Assembly: GCA_964416315.1 (NCBI GenBank)
Contig: CAYQDR010000048.1
Coordinates: 1-31,417, forward strand
Length of the DNA: 31,417 nt
Direction of reading: 5' to 3'
From: CAYQDR01 sp964416315
GTDB taxonomy: Bacteria > Methylomirabilota > Methylomirabilia > Rokubacteriales > DASRDR01
A program made the translations under genes and the position numbers. A model generated the notes under the pieces. That model was not told the origin of the DNA, ran no database searches, and saw only the letters and a list, made by a program, of their open reading frames with translations. Below, piece by piece: positions 7,133 through 15,291 of the stretch (position 1 is its first letter; each line of letters begins with the position of its first letter).

Positions 7133-8473
7133 ATGCCGCAGATCCCGGTCTTCACGCCCGCGGAGGTCGCCGCGCTCCGGGCGGGCCTGAATCGCTACCG
7201 CGAGCCCGGCGCCTACGAGCCCGGCAAGTGGATGGTGAGCCCGCTGAACCGCCGGCCGGAGGTCCTGGGTCGGCCCTTCCCGGCGGCCGTCACGCTGCGG
7301 GACATCACGCTCCGGACCACCGAGCAGATGCCCGGGGTGGTGCTGGCGCCCGAGGACCGGCGGCGTCTCCTCGCGGCCATCGTCGAGGCGGGCGTGCCGT
7401 CGGTGCAGCTCAGCGCCTTCCGCCGCGGATGGACCCTGGAGGCGATGCGGGCCGAGGTCGCGGCCGTCAAGCGACTGAACCCGGCGTGCGAGGTCGTCTA
7501 CGGCCACGCCAAGACCCGGGAGGACGTGGCGCTCGCTGCCGCGGCCGGGATCGACAGCGTCCAGTTCTGGGCGGCGCCTTACGTCGAGGCCGCCCCGCTC
7601 TTCGCCGGCGTCTACGAGAAGGCCTGGCGGGACGAGGACTGGCGGAAGGGCTGGGTGGCGCGGACCGTCGAGGACCAGCTTGCCCAGGCCCGCGCGCTGG
7701 TGCTGGCGGGGAAGGAGGGAGGCGTCCGGGTTTCGGCCGGACTCAACCAGATCCCGTTCGCGCCCGAGGAGTACGTCGTCCGGTACTGCCGCGCCATGCA
7801 CGAGTGCGGCGCCCCCGAGATCGTCCTCTATGACGGGCCGAGCGGGGTCGGGCCCGAGGCCTACGCCTGGCTGGTCGAGCTGGCCAAGCGGGAAGCGCCC
7901 GGCGCCGTCGTCGGCGTCCACACCCACAACATGTTCGACCAGGCGGTGGCCAACGCCTGCGCGGCGGCCCGGGCGGGGGCCGAGGTCCTCGAGGTCTCCG
8001 TCAACGGGTACTGCTCGGCCTCGGGCCAGGCCGACCTGGCCGCGACCACGATGGCGCTGACCGCGCTGTACGGCGTCCGGACCGGCATCGTCCTCGAGCG
8101 GATGACGTCGCTCGCCCGCCTGGCCGAGGAGCTGACCGGCTACCGGGTCGCCTGGAACCACCCGGTCACCGGGCCTGATGTCTTCAACTGGGGCGGGACC
8201 GAGTTCGTGATCCAGGAGCTGAAGGTGGACCCGCTGATCCACTGGTGCATCGAGCCCACGCTGGTCGGAAACGAGCGGCGCTGGGACATCACCGCCGACA
8301 GCGGCCCCTACACCATGCTCGACAAGCTCGAGACCCTCGGCCTCCGGGTCGATGTCGCGCTGGTCGAGCCGATCCTGGCCGCCGTCAAGCAGGAGATGCA
8401 GCGGCGCCGGCGCGTCCTCACCGACGACGAGATCCGCGCGCTGGCCCGCGAGGTCCAGGCCGGCACGAGGTAG
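7133..8473 (+). CDS. HMGL-like DRE-TIM metalloenzyme
   Basis: 446 residues. LRDITLRTTEQ (55-65) is a variant of the LRDxTxRxxxQ signature of the HMG-CoA lyase / isopropylmalate synthase / pyruvate carboxylase barrel family, and H263-T-H265-N supplies the metal-binding histidines. VSVNGYC stands where many relatives have a GxGER-type loop, so this is an atypical member. The family makes or breaks C-C bonds next to a carboxylate using a divalent metal. About 50 N-terminal residues precede the barrel. It sits between tctC and tctB, 10 bases after tctC, implying that it acts on the imported compound or its thioester. Whether it condenses or cleaves is unknown. Confidence 0.82.
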   Translation: MPQIPVFTPAEVAALRAGLNRYREPGAYEPGKWMVSPLNRRPEVLGRPFPAAVTLRDITLRTTEQMPGVVLAPEDRRRLLAAIVEAGVPSVQLSAFRRGWTLEAMRAEVAAVKRLNPACEVVYGHAKTREDVALAAAAGIDSVQFWAAPYVEAAPLFAGVYEKAWRDEDWRKGWVARTVEDQLAQARALVLAGKEGGVRVSAGLNQIPFAPEEYVVRYCRAMHECGAPEIVLYDGPSGVGPEAYAWLVELAKREAPGAVVGVHTHNMFDQAVANACAAARAGAEVLEVSVNGYCSASGQADLAATTMALTALYGVRTGIVLERMTSLARLAEELTGYRVAWNHPVTGPDVFNWGGTEFVIQELKVDPLIHWCIEPTLVGNERRWDITADSGPYTMLDKLETLGLRVDVALVEPILAAVKQEMQRRRRVLTDDEIRALAREVQAGTR

Positions 8474-8484
8474 GCGGGCCTGCC

Positions 8485-8943
8485 GTGGGCTGGAGGTGGA
8501 CGCCGCGCCACGGGGAGATCGGCGTCGCCGCGGGGCTCGGCCTCGTCGCCGTCTACGTGATCGTCGGCGCGGCGCGGATGCCGGCCGGGACCGTCGCCCT
8601 ACCCGGCCCCGCCTTCTTCCCCCTGGCACTCGCGCTCCTCCTCGGGGGCACGGCCGTCGCGCTCCTCGTCCGGGCCGTCCGGGGCGAGGGCGGTGCGGCG
8701 GCATCCGTCGAGGTAGGGGACCCTCACGTCCTGACGGTCCTCGGCGGGCTCCTGGGGGTCGCCCTGCTCCTCGAGCGGCTGGGCTTCCTCGCGACCCTCT
8801 CCCTGTTCCTCCTGGTGCTCTTCCGGGCCCTGAGCCCGCTGGGCTGGCTGCGGGCCGCCGCCGCCGCGGTCGCGACGGCGGTCGTGGCGGCGCTCTTCTT
8901 CGAGCGGCTGCTCGGCGTCAACCTCCCTCGCGGACCCTGGTGA
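8485..8943 (+). CDS. tctB: TctB-type small membrane subunit
   Basis: 152 residues from GTG 8485 (MGWRWTPRHGEIGVAAGLGLVAVYVIV). Four hydrophobic segments are visible, roughly 12-30, 42-62, 83-100 and 105-145. LPGPAFFPLALALLL is the usual TctB segment after the first loop. TctB is the small integral membrane subunit of the tripartite tricarboxylate transporter and works with TctA. It starts 11 bases after the HMGL-like gene and is followed by a G-rich repeat before tctA. Sequence conservation in TctB is always low. The call rests on topology, the FFP segment and position. Confidence 0.85.
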   Translation: MGWRWTPRHGEIGVAAGLGLVAVYVIVGAARMPAGTVALPGPAFFPLALALLLGGTAVALLVRAVRGEGGAAASVEVGDPHVLTVLGGLLGVALLLERLGFLATLSLFLLVLFRALSPLGWLRAAAAAVATAVVAALFFERLLGVNLPRGPW

Positions 8944-8973
8944 TGGGCGTGAACGAATCGAGGGGTTCGCTCA

Positions 8974-9024
8974 CCCCCCCTTCCCCCGGCCGGTGGGGAG
9001 GGGGGGCGAGGGGGGGTGGCGGGG
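8974..9024 (+). repeat. G-rich hairpin repeat, copy 1 (before tctA)
   Basis: A run CCCCCCCTTCCCCC faces GGTGGGGAGGGGGG across a short loop, then GAGGGGGGGTGGCGGGG follows and abuts the tctA GTG start at 9026. The two arms can pair as a hairpin. The G-tracts (four or more runs of at least three G) could also form a G-quadruplex in the mRNA. The same element recurs at 13134-13173. It may influence translation of tctA, because it occupies the whole ribosome-binding region. Confidence 0.8.
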
Positions 9025-9025
9025 C

Positions 9026-10540
9026 GTGCTCATAGACACCCTGGGGCACCTCGGCCACGGCTTCGCGGTCGCCCTGACCCCGGCGAACCTCCTCTACTGC
9101 CTGATCGGGGTCGTCTGGGGGACCGTGGTCGGCGTCCTGCCGGGGCTCGGCCCGCTGGCGGGGCTCACGTTGCTGCTCCCGCTCACGTTCAAGCTCGACC
9201 CGGCCGCCGCCATCATCATGCTGGCCGGCATCTTCTACGGCGCCATGTACGGCGGCTCGACGACCTCGATCCTGGTCAACATCCCGGGGGAGGCGGCGTC
9301 GGTGGTGACGTGCCTCGACGGCTACCAGATGGCGCGGCAGGGCCGGGCGGGCCCGGCCCTGGTCGTCGCCGCCCTCGGGAGCTTCGTCGGCGGCACGGCC
9401 TCGATCCTGGGGCTCATGCTCTTCGCGCCCCCGCTGGCCCAGCTCATGCTGCGGATCGGCCCGCCCGAGGAGTTCGCCCTCATGGTGCTCGCGCTCCTCG
9501 TCATGAGCGTGGTCTCGAGCGGCCCCCCCCTCAAGACCGTCGCCATGATCCTCCTCGGGCTCCTGCTCGCCACCGTCGGGATCGACCCGATCAGCGCCTA
9601 TTCGCGGTTCACCTTCGGCGCCCTTCAACTCTCCGAGGGGGTGAGCTTCGTCGCGATGGCGCTCGGCCTCTTCGGGGTGAGCGAGATCCTGCTGAGCGTC
9701 GAGCGGCTGGCGACCATGGAGGCGATCCGCCCCACGCTGCGCAGCCTGGTGCCGCGGTGGGCCGACCTGCGCGCCTCGGCCGGCGCGGTCGGACGCGGCA
9801 CCGTCATCGGCTTCCTCTTCGGCTTCATCCCCGGCATCTCCCACGTCGTTTCGACGTTCGTCTCCTACGCGGTGGAGAAGAAGCTCTCGCGGACGCCCGA
9901 GACCTTTGGGACCGGCCGGATCGAGGGGGTCGCGGGGCCGGAGACCGCCAACAACGCGACGACCGGGAGCGCGATGATCCCGCTCCTCGTCCTCGGTATC
10001 CCCTCCATCCCCGCCACGGCCGTGCTCCTCTCGGCCCTGCTCATCCACGGCATCCTGCCCGGCCCCCAGCTCGTCCAGGACCACCCGCAGATCTTCTGGG
10101 GCCTGGTCGCCAGCATGTACGTCGGGAACCTGATCCTGCTCGTGCTGAACCTGCCGCTGGTGGGCCTGTTCGTGAACCTCCTGCGCATCCCCTATGCCTA
10201 CCTCGGCCCCGGCATCCTGCTGGTGAGCATCGTCGGGGCCTACAGCGTGAGCGGGAGCACGCTCGACCTCTGGCTGATGGCCGGCTTCGGCCTGGTCGGC
10301 TACCTCCTCCGCAAGTTCGGCTTCGACGTGGCCCCCCTCCTCCTGGCCGTGGTGCTCGGCGACCGGATCGAGGTCTCGCTCCGCCGGGCGCTCACGATCT
10401 CGAACGGCGATTACTGGATCCTGGTGCAGAGCGCGTTCTCGAAAATCTTCCTCGGCGCGGTCCTGCTCCTCGTCGGGCTGCAGGCCGTCGCCTGGTACTT
10501 CGGCTTCAGCCGGAAGGTGGTCCGGGAAGCCGAGGCGTGA
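9026..10540 (+). CDS. tctA: TctA-type large membrane transporter subunit
   Basis: 504 residues from GTG 9026 (MLIDTLGHLGHGFAVALTP). This start aligns with the usual TctA N-terminus; an upstream ATG-side extension would be translated repeat. Signatures include GVVWGTVVGVLPGLGPLAG, FYGAMYGGSTTSILVNIPGE, IPGISHVVSTFVSYAVEK, GVAGPETANNATTGS and LVLGIPSIPATAVLL. There are about 10-12 membrane spans. TctA is the conducting subunit that takes the substrate from TctC, driven by an ion gradient. The cognate TctB and TctC lie upstream in the same operon. The split order C-HMGL-B-A, with an enzyme inserted, is unusual. The remaining repeat-derived G-run serves as ribosome site. Confidence 0.93.
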   Translation: MLIDTLGHLGHGFAVALTPANLLYCLIGVVWGTVVGVLPGLGPLAGLTLLLPLTFKLDPAAAIIMLAGIFYGAMYGGSTTSILVNIPGEAASVVTCLDGYQMARQGRAGPALVVAALGSFVGGTASILGLMLFAPPLAQLMLRIGPPEEFALMVLALLVMSVVSSGPPLKTVAMILLGLLLATVGIDPISAYSRFTFGALQLSEGVSFVAMALGLFGVSEILLSVERLATMEAIRPTLRSLVPRWADLRASAGAVGRGTVIGFLFGFIPGISHVVSTFVSYAVEKKLSRTPETFGTGRIEGVAGPETANNATTGSAMIPLLVLGIPSIPATAVLLSALLIHGILPGPQLVQDHPQIFWGLVASMYVGNLILLVLNLPLVGLFVNLLRIPYAYLGPGILLVSIVGAYSVSGSTLDLWLMAGFGLVGYLLRKFGFDVAPLLLAVVLGDRIEVSLRRALTISNGDYWILVQSAFSKIFLGAVLLLVGLQAVAWYFGFSRKVVREAEA

Positions 10541-10551
10541 CGGAGGCTCTC

Positions 10552-11418
10552 ATGCGGACGACACGACGGTTGCGCGAGCTCCTGGCCGCGGACGGCATCG
10601 TGGTGGCGGGCGGCGCCCACGACGCCCTGAGCGCCCGGATCGTCCAGGCGGTCGGGTTCCCCCTGTGCGTGGTCACGGGGGCCGGGCTCTCCATGGTGCG
10701 CGGCTACCCGGATGTCGGGCTGATGACGATGAGGGAGGTCGTGGACGCGGCCGGCTACATCGCCGAGGCCGTGGACATCCCGGTCATCGTGGATGCCGAC
10801 ACCGGCTACGGCAACGCGATCAACGCGATGCGGACGGTCCGGGCCTTCGAGCGGGCCGGCGTGGCGGGCATCCACATCGAGGATCAGGTCTGGCCCAAGC
10901 GCTGCGGCCACATGTTCGGCAAGCGCCTCATCCCCAAGGAGGAGATGGCCCAGAAGGTGCGGGCGGCGCGTGACGCCCGGCGGGACCCGGACTTCGTGGT
11001 GATCGCCCGCTGCGACGCTTTGATGGTCAACGGGCTGGAGGACACGCTCGACCGGGGGGAAGCCTACCTGGAGGCCGGCGCCGACATGCTCTTCTTCGAG
11101 ATGCGGGAGTCGCTGGACGAGATCCGGGCGATGGCCGCGCGCTTCCGGGGCCGGATCCCGCTCCTCTTCAACCACTCCCCGAGCGGCATGGTGCCCCGGC
11201 TGCCGGTGCGCGAGATCGAGGCGATGGGGTTCACGGTGGTCGCCTTCTACGTCCACGCCCTGATGGCGGCCTGCAAGACCATGCGCGAGGTCCTGACCGA
11301 GATCCGCCAGAGCGGCAACTCGGTCGCGGTCTGGGACCGGATGGTGCCCTTCGAGGAGTTCTGGGAGCTCTGCGACCTGGCGACGATCCGCAAGCTGGAG
11401 AAGGCCTATGGCGTTTGA
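10552..11418 (+). CDS. Isocitrate lyase/PEP mutase family lyase, copy 1
   Basis: 288 residues from ATG 10552, with GGAGG at 10542-10546. It contains D81-A-D83-TGYGN (Mg2+ site) and K116-R-C-G-H120, the catalytic-cysteine signature of isocitrate and 2-methylisocitrate lyases. ARCDAL and YLEAGADMLFFE follow. It is the short (about 290-residue) PrpB-like class that splits a hydroxy di- or tricarboxylate into an oxoacid and succinate or similar. Members of this family also include oxaloacetate decarboxylases and phosphonomutases, but the KRCGH loop favours C-C lyase chemistry. It ends 11 bases inside hydantoinase B. A second family member closes the operon at 17886. Substrate unknown. Confidence 0.88.
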   Translation: MRTTRRLRELLAADGIVVAGGAHDALSARIVQAVGFPLCVVTGAGLSMVRGYPDVGLMTMREVVDAAGYIAEAVDIPVIVDADTGYGNAINAMRTVRAFERAGVAGIHIEDQVWPKRCGHMFGKRLIPKEEMAQKVRAARDARRDPDFVVIARCDALMVNGLEDTLDRGEAYLEAGADMLFFEMRESLDEIRAMAARFRGRIPLLFNHSPSGMVPRLPVREIEAMGFTVVAFYVHALMAACKTMREVLTEIRQSGNSVAVWDRMVPFEEFWELCDLATIRKLEKAYGV

Positions 11419-13213
11419 CCCCGTCCGGCTCGAGCTGATCAAGAACGCGGTCGGCTCCACGGCCGACGAGATGGTCCTCACCGTCGTCCGCATCGCCTAC
11501 TCGTCGATCATGAAGGACACGATGGACCTCTCGAGCGCCATCTGCGACCGCCAGGGCCGGCTGATCGCCCAGGGGCTGAGCCTCCCGCTCCACCTGGGTT
11601 CGATCCCGGACGCGATGGAGGCGGTCCTCGCCGAGTGTGGCGACCGGCTGGCTCCCGATGACGTGGTGATCCTGAACGACCCCTACCAGGGCGGGATGCA
11701 CCTGCCCGACATCTTCATGTTCCGGCCGACCTTCGTCGGCGACGACCGGCTCGGCTACGCGGTGGTGGTTGCCCACCACAACGACGTGGGCGGCCGGGTG
11801 CCGGGCTCGAGCGCCGCGGACTCGACCGAGATCTTCCAGGAGGGCCTGCGGATCCCGATCGTCAAGCTCTACGAGCGGGGGGTGCCGAACGACACGCTCT
11901 TCCGGCTGATCGCGCTCAACGTGCGGAGCCCCCACGTGCTCCTGGGCGACCTCCAGGCCCAGCTCGCCGGCTGCCGGATCGCCGAGCGGGGCCTCCGGGC
12001 CCTGGCGGCGCGCTACGGCGTGGAGGTCCTCGAGCGCTACTTCGACGAGCTGCTCGACTACAGCGAGCGGGCGGCGCGCCGGACCATCGCCGCCATTCCC
12101 GACGGCACCTACCGGCTCGTCGACCACCTGGACGACGACGGCGTGGACCGTGATCGCCCGGTCCCCGTCGCCGTCGCCGTCCACGTTGCGGGGGACGAGC
12201 TGACCGTGGACTTCACGGGGACCTCGCCCCAGGTGCGCGGCGCCATCAACTCCACGCTGTCGTTCGCGAAGTCGGCCGTGTACTTCGCCATCCGCTCGAT
12301 CATGGATGCCGACGTCCCCAACAACGCCGGCTTCTTCCGCCCGATCCACGTCGTCGCCCCGCCGCGGAGCCTCGTGAACCCGGCGCCGCCCGCCGCCTGC
12401 GCGGCCCGCGGCGTGACCGGCTTCCGGGTGATGGACGCGCTCTTCGGGGCCCTGGCCCAGGCCGTGCCCGAGCGGGTCCGGGCGGCCGGGGAGGGCGGCA
12501 CCACGAGCTACAGCTTCGGCGGCTACGACCGGGAGGGGCGCTTCGTCCATTTCCGCGAGGCCGTCATGGGCAACTGGGGCGGCGGCTTCCGCCGGGAAGG
12601 GCTCGACGGGGTCGCCAACCCGGCCGCCAACATCAGCAACGCCCCGGTCGAGGTCGTCGAGAACCAGGCGCCGATCGTGGTCGAGCGCTACGAGCTGGCA
12701 CCCGACACCGGCGGGGCCGGCCAGTGGCGCGGGGGCCTGGCCGTGCTGCGCCAGCTCCGCTTCCTCGGGGAGTCCGCGACGCTCCAACTCCGCTCGGACC
12801 GGCGCGCGCACCCGCCCTTCGGCCTGCTGAACGGCCGCCCGGGGGCGCCCTCCCAGACGCACCTGGGTGACAGCGAGGGCTGGCGCCTCCTCCCCACCAA
12901 GTTCACGATCGCGATCCATCGGGGCCAGGCGCTCCGCCACGTGACCGCGGGCGGTGGGGGCTACGGCGACCCCCTCGACCGGGAGCCGGCCAGCGTGCTG
13001 GCCGACGTGGAGAACGGGAAGGTCAGCCCCGAGGCGGCCGAGCGGGAGTACGGCGTCCGCGTCATCGGGCCCCCGTGGCGTCTCGACGCGGCGGCGACGG
13101 CCGCGCTCCGGGCCGCCCGCCACGGGACCGAGGCCCCCCCTTCCCCCGGTGGGTGGGGAGGGGGGGATAGGGGGGTGGCGGGAGGTCCCGGGGTGGCGGG
13201 AGGTCCCGAGTGA
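11408..13213 (+). CDS. hyuB: Hydantoinase B/oxoprolinase subunit (HyuB)
   Basis: 601 residues from ATG 11408. DPVRLELIKNAVGSTADEM, SSIMKDTMDLSSAICD, NDPYQGGMHLPDI, HHNDVGGRVPGS and DFTGTSPQVRGAINS are classical HyuB signatures. With HyuA, it forms ATP-dependent amidohydrolases such as N-methylhydantoinase or 5-oxoprolinase, and also acetophenone-type carboxylases. The start overlaps the lyase stop by 11 bases. The normal domain ends near VIGPPWRLDAAATAALRAARHG. The final 26 or so residues (from about 576, rich in G, P and W) are translated from a G-rich repeat at 13134-13210 and have no family counterpart. The stop overlaps hyuA by 4 bases. Confidence 0.92.
   Translation: MAFDPVRLELIKNAVGSTADEMVLTVVRIAYSSIMKDTMDLSSAICDRQGRLIAQGLSLPLHLGSIPDAMEAVLAECGDRLAPDDVVILNDPYQGGMHLPDIFMFRPTFVGDDRLGYAVVVAHHNDVGGRVPGSSAADSTEIFQEGLRIPIVKLYERGVPNDTLFRLIALNVRSPHVLLGDLQAQLAGCRIAERGLRALAARYGVEVLERYFDELLDYSERAARRTIAAIPDGTYRLVDHLDDDGVDRDRPVPVAVAVHVAGDELTVDFTGTSPQVRGAINSTLSFAKSAVYFAIRSIMDADVPNNAGFFRPIHVVAPPRSLVNPAPPAACAARGVTGFRVMDALFGALAQAVPERVRAAGEGGTTSYSFGGYDREGRFVHFREAVMGNWGGGFRREGLDGVANPAANISNAPVEVVENQAPIVVERYELAPDTGGAGQWRGGLAVLRQLRFLGESATLQLRSDRRAHPPFGLLNGRPGAPSQTHLGDSEGWRLLPTKFTIAIHRGQALRHVTAGGGGYGDPLDREPASVLADVENGKVSPEAAEREYGVRVIGPPWRLDAAATAALRAARHGTEAPPSPGGWGGGDRGVAGGPGVAGGPE
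13134..13173 (+). repeat. G-rich hairpin repeat, copy 2 (inside 3' end of hyuB)
   Basis: CCCCCCCTTCCCCC, a short loop GTGG, then GTGGGGAGGGGGG and ATAGGGGGG. It matches copy 1 at 8974-9024 in both arms, with differences in the loop (GGCCGG there, GGTGGG here) and in the spacer CGAG/ATAG. It is read in frame as the HyuB tail, roughly PPSPGGWGGGDRG. As in copy 1, the next gene start (GTG 13210) lies just downstream. Confidence 0.8.
13175..13210 (+). repeat. 18-base tandem repeat carrying the hyuA ribosome site
   Basis: Two 18-base units, GTGGCGGGAGGTCCCGGG at 13175-13192 and the same with a terminal GAG at 13193-13210, differ at one base. The second unit's GGAGG lies 6-8 bases before the hyuA GTG at 13210 and so supplies its ribosome-binding site. 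In hyuB they encode the duplicated hexapeptide VAGGPG/VAGGPE. Each unit also contains CGGGAGGTCCCG, an imperfect small palindrome. Confidence 0.85.
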
Positions 13214-15291
13214 TCCGCGTCGGCGTCGACATCGGCGGGACCTTCACCGATCTGGTCTTCCTCCGCCCCGACGGCGGCCTCGACAAGCGCAAAGTGCCCT
13301 CGACCCCGGCCGACTACGCGCGGGCGATCGTGGAGGCCGTCGGGGCGTACCTGGCGGAGCAGCGCCTCGGCGGGGACCGGGTCGGCGAGGTCGTCCACGC
13401 GACCACGGTGGCGACGAACGCCATCCTCGAGCGCAAGGGGGCCCGGACGGGCCTCCTCACCACCGAGGGCTTCCGCGACGTCCTGGAGCTCCGCCGCATC
13501 CGGATCCCGCTCCTCTACGACCTCGGCTGGGAGAAGCCGGTGCCCCTGGTCGAGCGCGCCTTCCGCTTCCCGGTCCGGGAGCGCCTGGACGCCCGCGGGG
13601 CGGTCGTCACCCCGCTCGACGTCGCCGGGCTCGAGGCGGTCTGCGACGCCATGGCCGCGGCCGGGGTCGAGGCCGTCGCGATCTCGTTCCTCCACGCCTT
13701 CCGGAACCCGAGCCACGAGCGGCAGGCCGGCGAGGTCGTGCGCCGACGCCTGCCCGGCCGCCACGTCTCGCTCTCGTCGGAGGTCCTTCCGGAGATCCAG
13801 GAGTTCGAGCGCACCAGCACGACGGTGGTGAACGCCTACGTCGCGCCGCTGATCGCCCGCTACCTCGAGGCGCTGCGCCGGGACCTCGAGCGGCGCGGGG
13901 TGCGCGCGCCCATCCTGGTCATGCAGTCGAACGGCGGCCTGGTCCCCGCGGGGACCGCCGCCCGACGGCCCGTCGCCATCATCGAGTCCGGCCCCGCCGC
14001 CGGGGTGGTGGCCGGCGCCCGACTGGCCCGCGCCGCCGGCTATCCGAACGTGATCACCCTGGACATGGGCGGGACGACGACCAAGGCCTCGCTCGTCGAG
14101 CGCGGCGAGATCCTGCGCGCCTTCGAGTACGAGGTCGGCGCGCCGGTGTCGGTGTCGAGCCGGCTGGTGCGCGGCGGGGGCTACCTCCTCCGGATCCCCG
14201 TGATCGACGTCTCCGAGGTCGGGGCCGGCGGCGGGAGCCTGGCCTACGTGGACCCGGACGGCGTCCTCCGTGTCGGCCCGCGGAGCGCGGGCGCGGTCCC
14301 CGGCCCCGTGTGCTACGGGCTCGGCAACGACGCGCCGACGGTGACCGACGCCGACCTGGTCCTGGGCTACCTGAACCCCGAGTGCCTGGTGGGCGGTGCC
14401 CTGCGAGTCGACCGCGAGCGGGCGCGGCGGGCCATCGACAAGCGGATCGCCGAGCCGCTCGGGCTGTCGACCCTCGACGCCGCCTACGGGATCCACGTCG
14501 TGGCCAACTCCAACATGGTGCGCGCGATCAAGTCGGTCTCCGTCGAGCGCGGGCGGGACCCGGCGGAGTTCGTCCTGATGGCCTTCGGCGGGAGCGGGCC
14601 GGTCCACGCGGCCGCGCTGGCGCGGGCGCTCGAGATCCGCCGGGTCCTGGTGCCGCCCGCCCCCGGGCTCTTCAGCGCGTTCGGCCTGCTCAGGGCCGAG
14701 GTGGAGCACCACGCGGTCCGGACCGTGCTGGTCGGGACGCACGAGGCCGATCCGGCGGCGGTGAGCACCGTCCTGGAGGAGCTGCGGGACGAGCTGACCG
14801 GCCGGGCGCGCGAGGAGGGCTTCCCGGCCGACGCGGTCACGTGCGCGGCGTTCCTGGACCTGCGCTACGCTGGCCAGTCCTCGGAGATCACGGTGCCCGT
14901 GGCCTCGCGCCGCATCACCGCGGAGGCGCTCCGGGCCGCCGAGGCGGTGTTCGAGGCCGAGTTCGAGCGGATGTACGGGCACCGCGGCGAGCGCAAGCGC
15001 TTCGAGCTGGTCAACTGCCGCCTGGTCGCGACCGTGGCGCGGGGCGCCGACCGCGAGGTGGCCTGGCCCCTCGAGACGACGGCCGGCGGGAGCGCGGCGC
15101 GGCGGCCGGTCTACTTCGGCCCGGAGGTCGGCACCCTGCCGACGCCGGTGCTGACGCGCGGGAGCCTCGCCGCCGCGCCGCGGCCGGGCCCCGCCATCGT
15201 CGAGGAGTACGACTCCACGGTCGTAATCCCCCCGGAGGCCCGGGTCTCGCGCGACGCGCAGGGCAACATCCTGATCGAGCTCATCCCGTGA
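13210..15291 (+). CDS. hyuA: Hydantoinase A/oxoprolinase subunit (HyuA)
   Basis: 693 residues from GTG 13210, overlapping the hyuB stop (GTGA). MIRVGVDIGGTFTDLVF is the first nucleotide-binding loop of the actin-like ATPase fold, and HATTVATNAILERKG plus LLTTEGFRDVLELRR follow. NSNMVRAIKSVSVERGRDP and MAFGGSGPVHA mark the second half. VVNAYVAPLI and LDMGGTTTKASLVE belong to the central domain. It is the ATP-hydrolysing partner that activates the substrate for HyuB; length is normal for the family. The pair probably opens a cyclic amide (hydantoin or lactam type), or, as in related enzymes, carboxylates a ketone. The sequence does not decide between these. Confidence 0.93.
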   Translation: MIRVGVDIGGTFTDLVFLRPDGGLDKRKVPSTPADYARAIVEAVGAYLAEQRLGGDRVGEVVHATTVATNAILERKGARTGLLTTEGFRDVLELRRIRIPLLYDLGWEKPVPLVERAFRFPVRERLDARGAVVTPLDVAGLEAVCDAMAAAGVEAVAISFLHAFRNPSHERQAGEVVRRRLPGRHVSLSSEVLPEIQEFERTSTTVVNAYVAPLIARYLEALRRDLERRGVRAPILVMQSNGGLVPAGTAARRPVAIIESGPAAGVVAGARLARAAGYPNVITLDMGGTTTKASLVERGEILRAFEYEVGAPVSVSSRLVRGGGYLLRIPVIDVSEVGAGGGSLAYVDPDGVLRVGPRSAGAVPGPVCYGLGNDAPTVTDADLVLGYLNPECLVGGALRVDRERARRAIDKRIAEPLGLSTLDAAYGIHVVANSNMVRAIKSVSVERGRDPAEFVLMAFGGSGPVHAAALARALEIRRVLVPPAPGLFSAFGLLRAEVEHHAVRTVLVGTHEADPAAVSTVLEELRDELTGRAREEGFPADAVTCAAFLDLRYAGQSSEITVPVASRRITAEALRAAEAVFEAEFERMYGHRGERKRFELVNCRLVATVARGADREVAWPLETTAGGSAARRPVYFGPEVGTLPTPVLTRGSLAAAPRPGPAIVEEYDSTVVIPPEARVSRDAQGNILIELIP

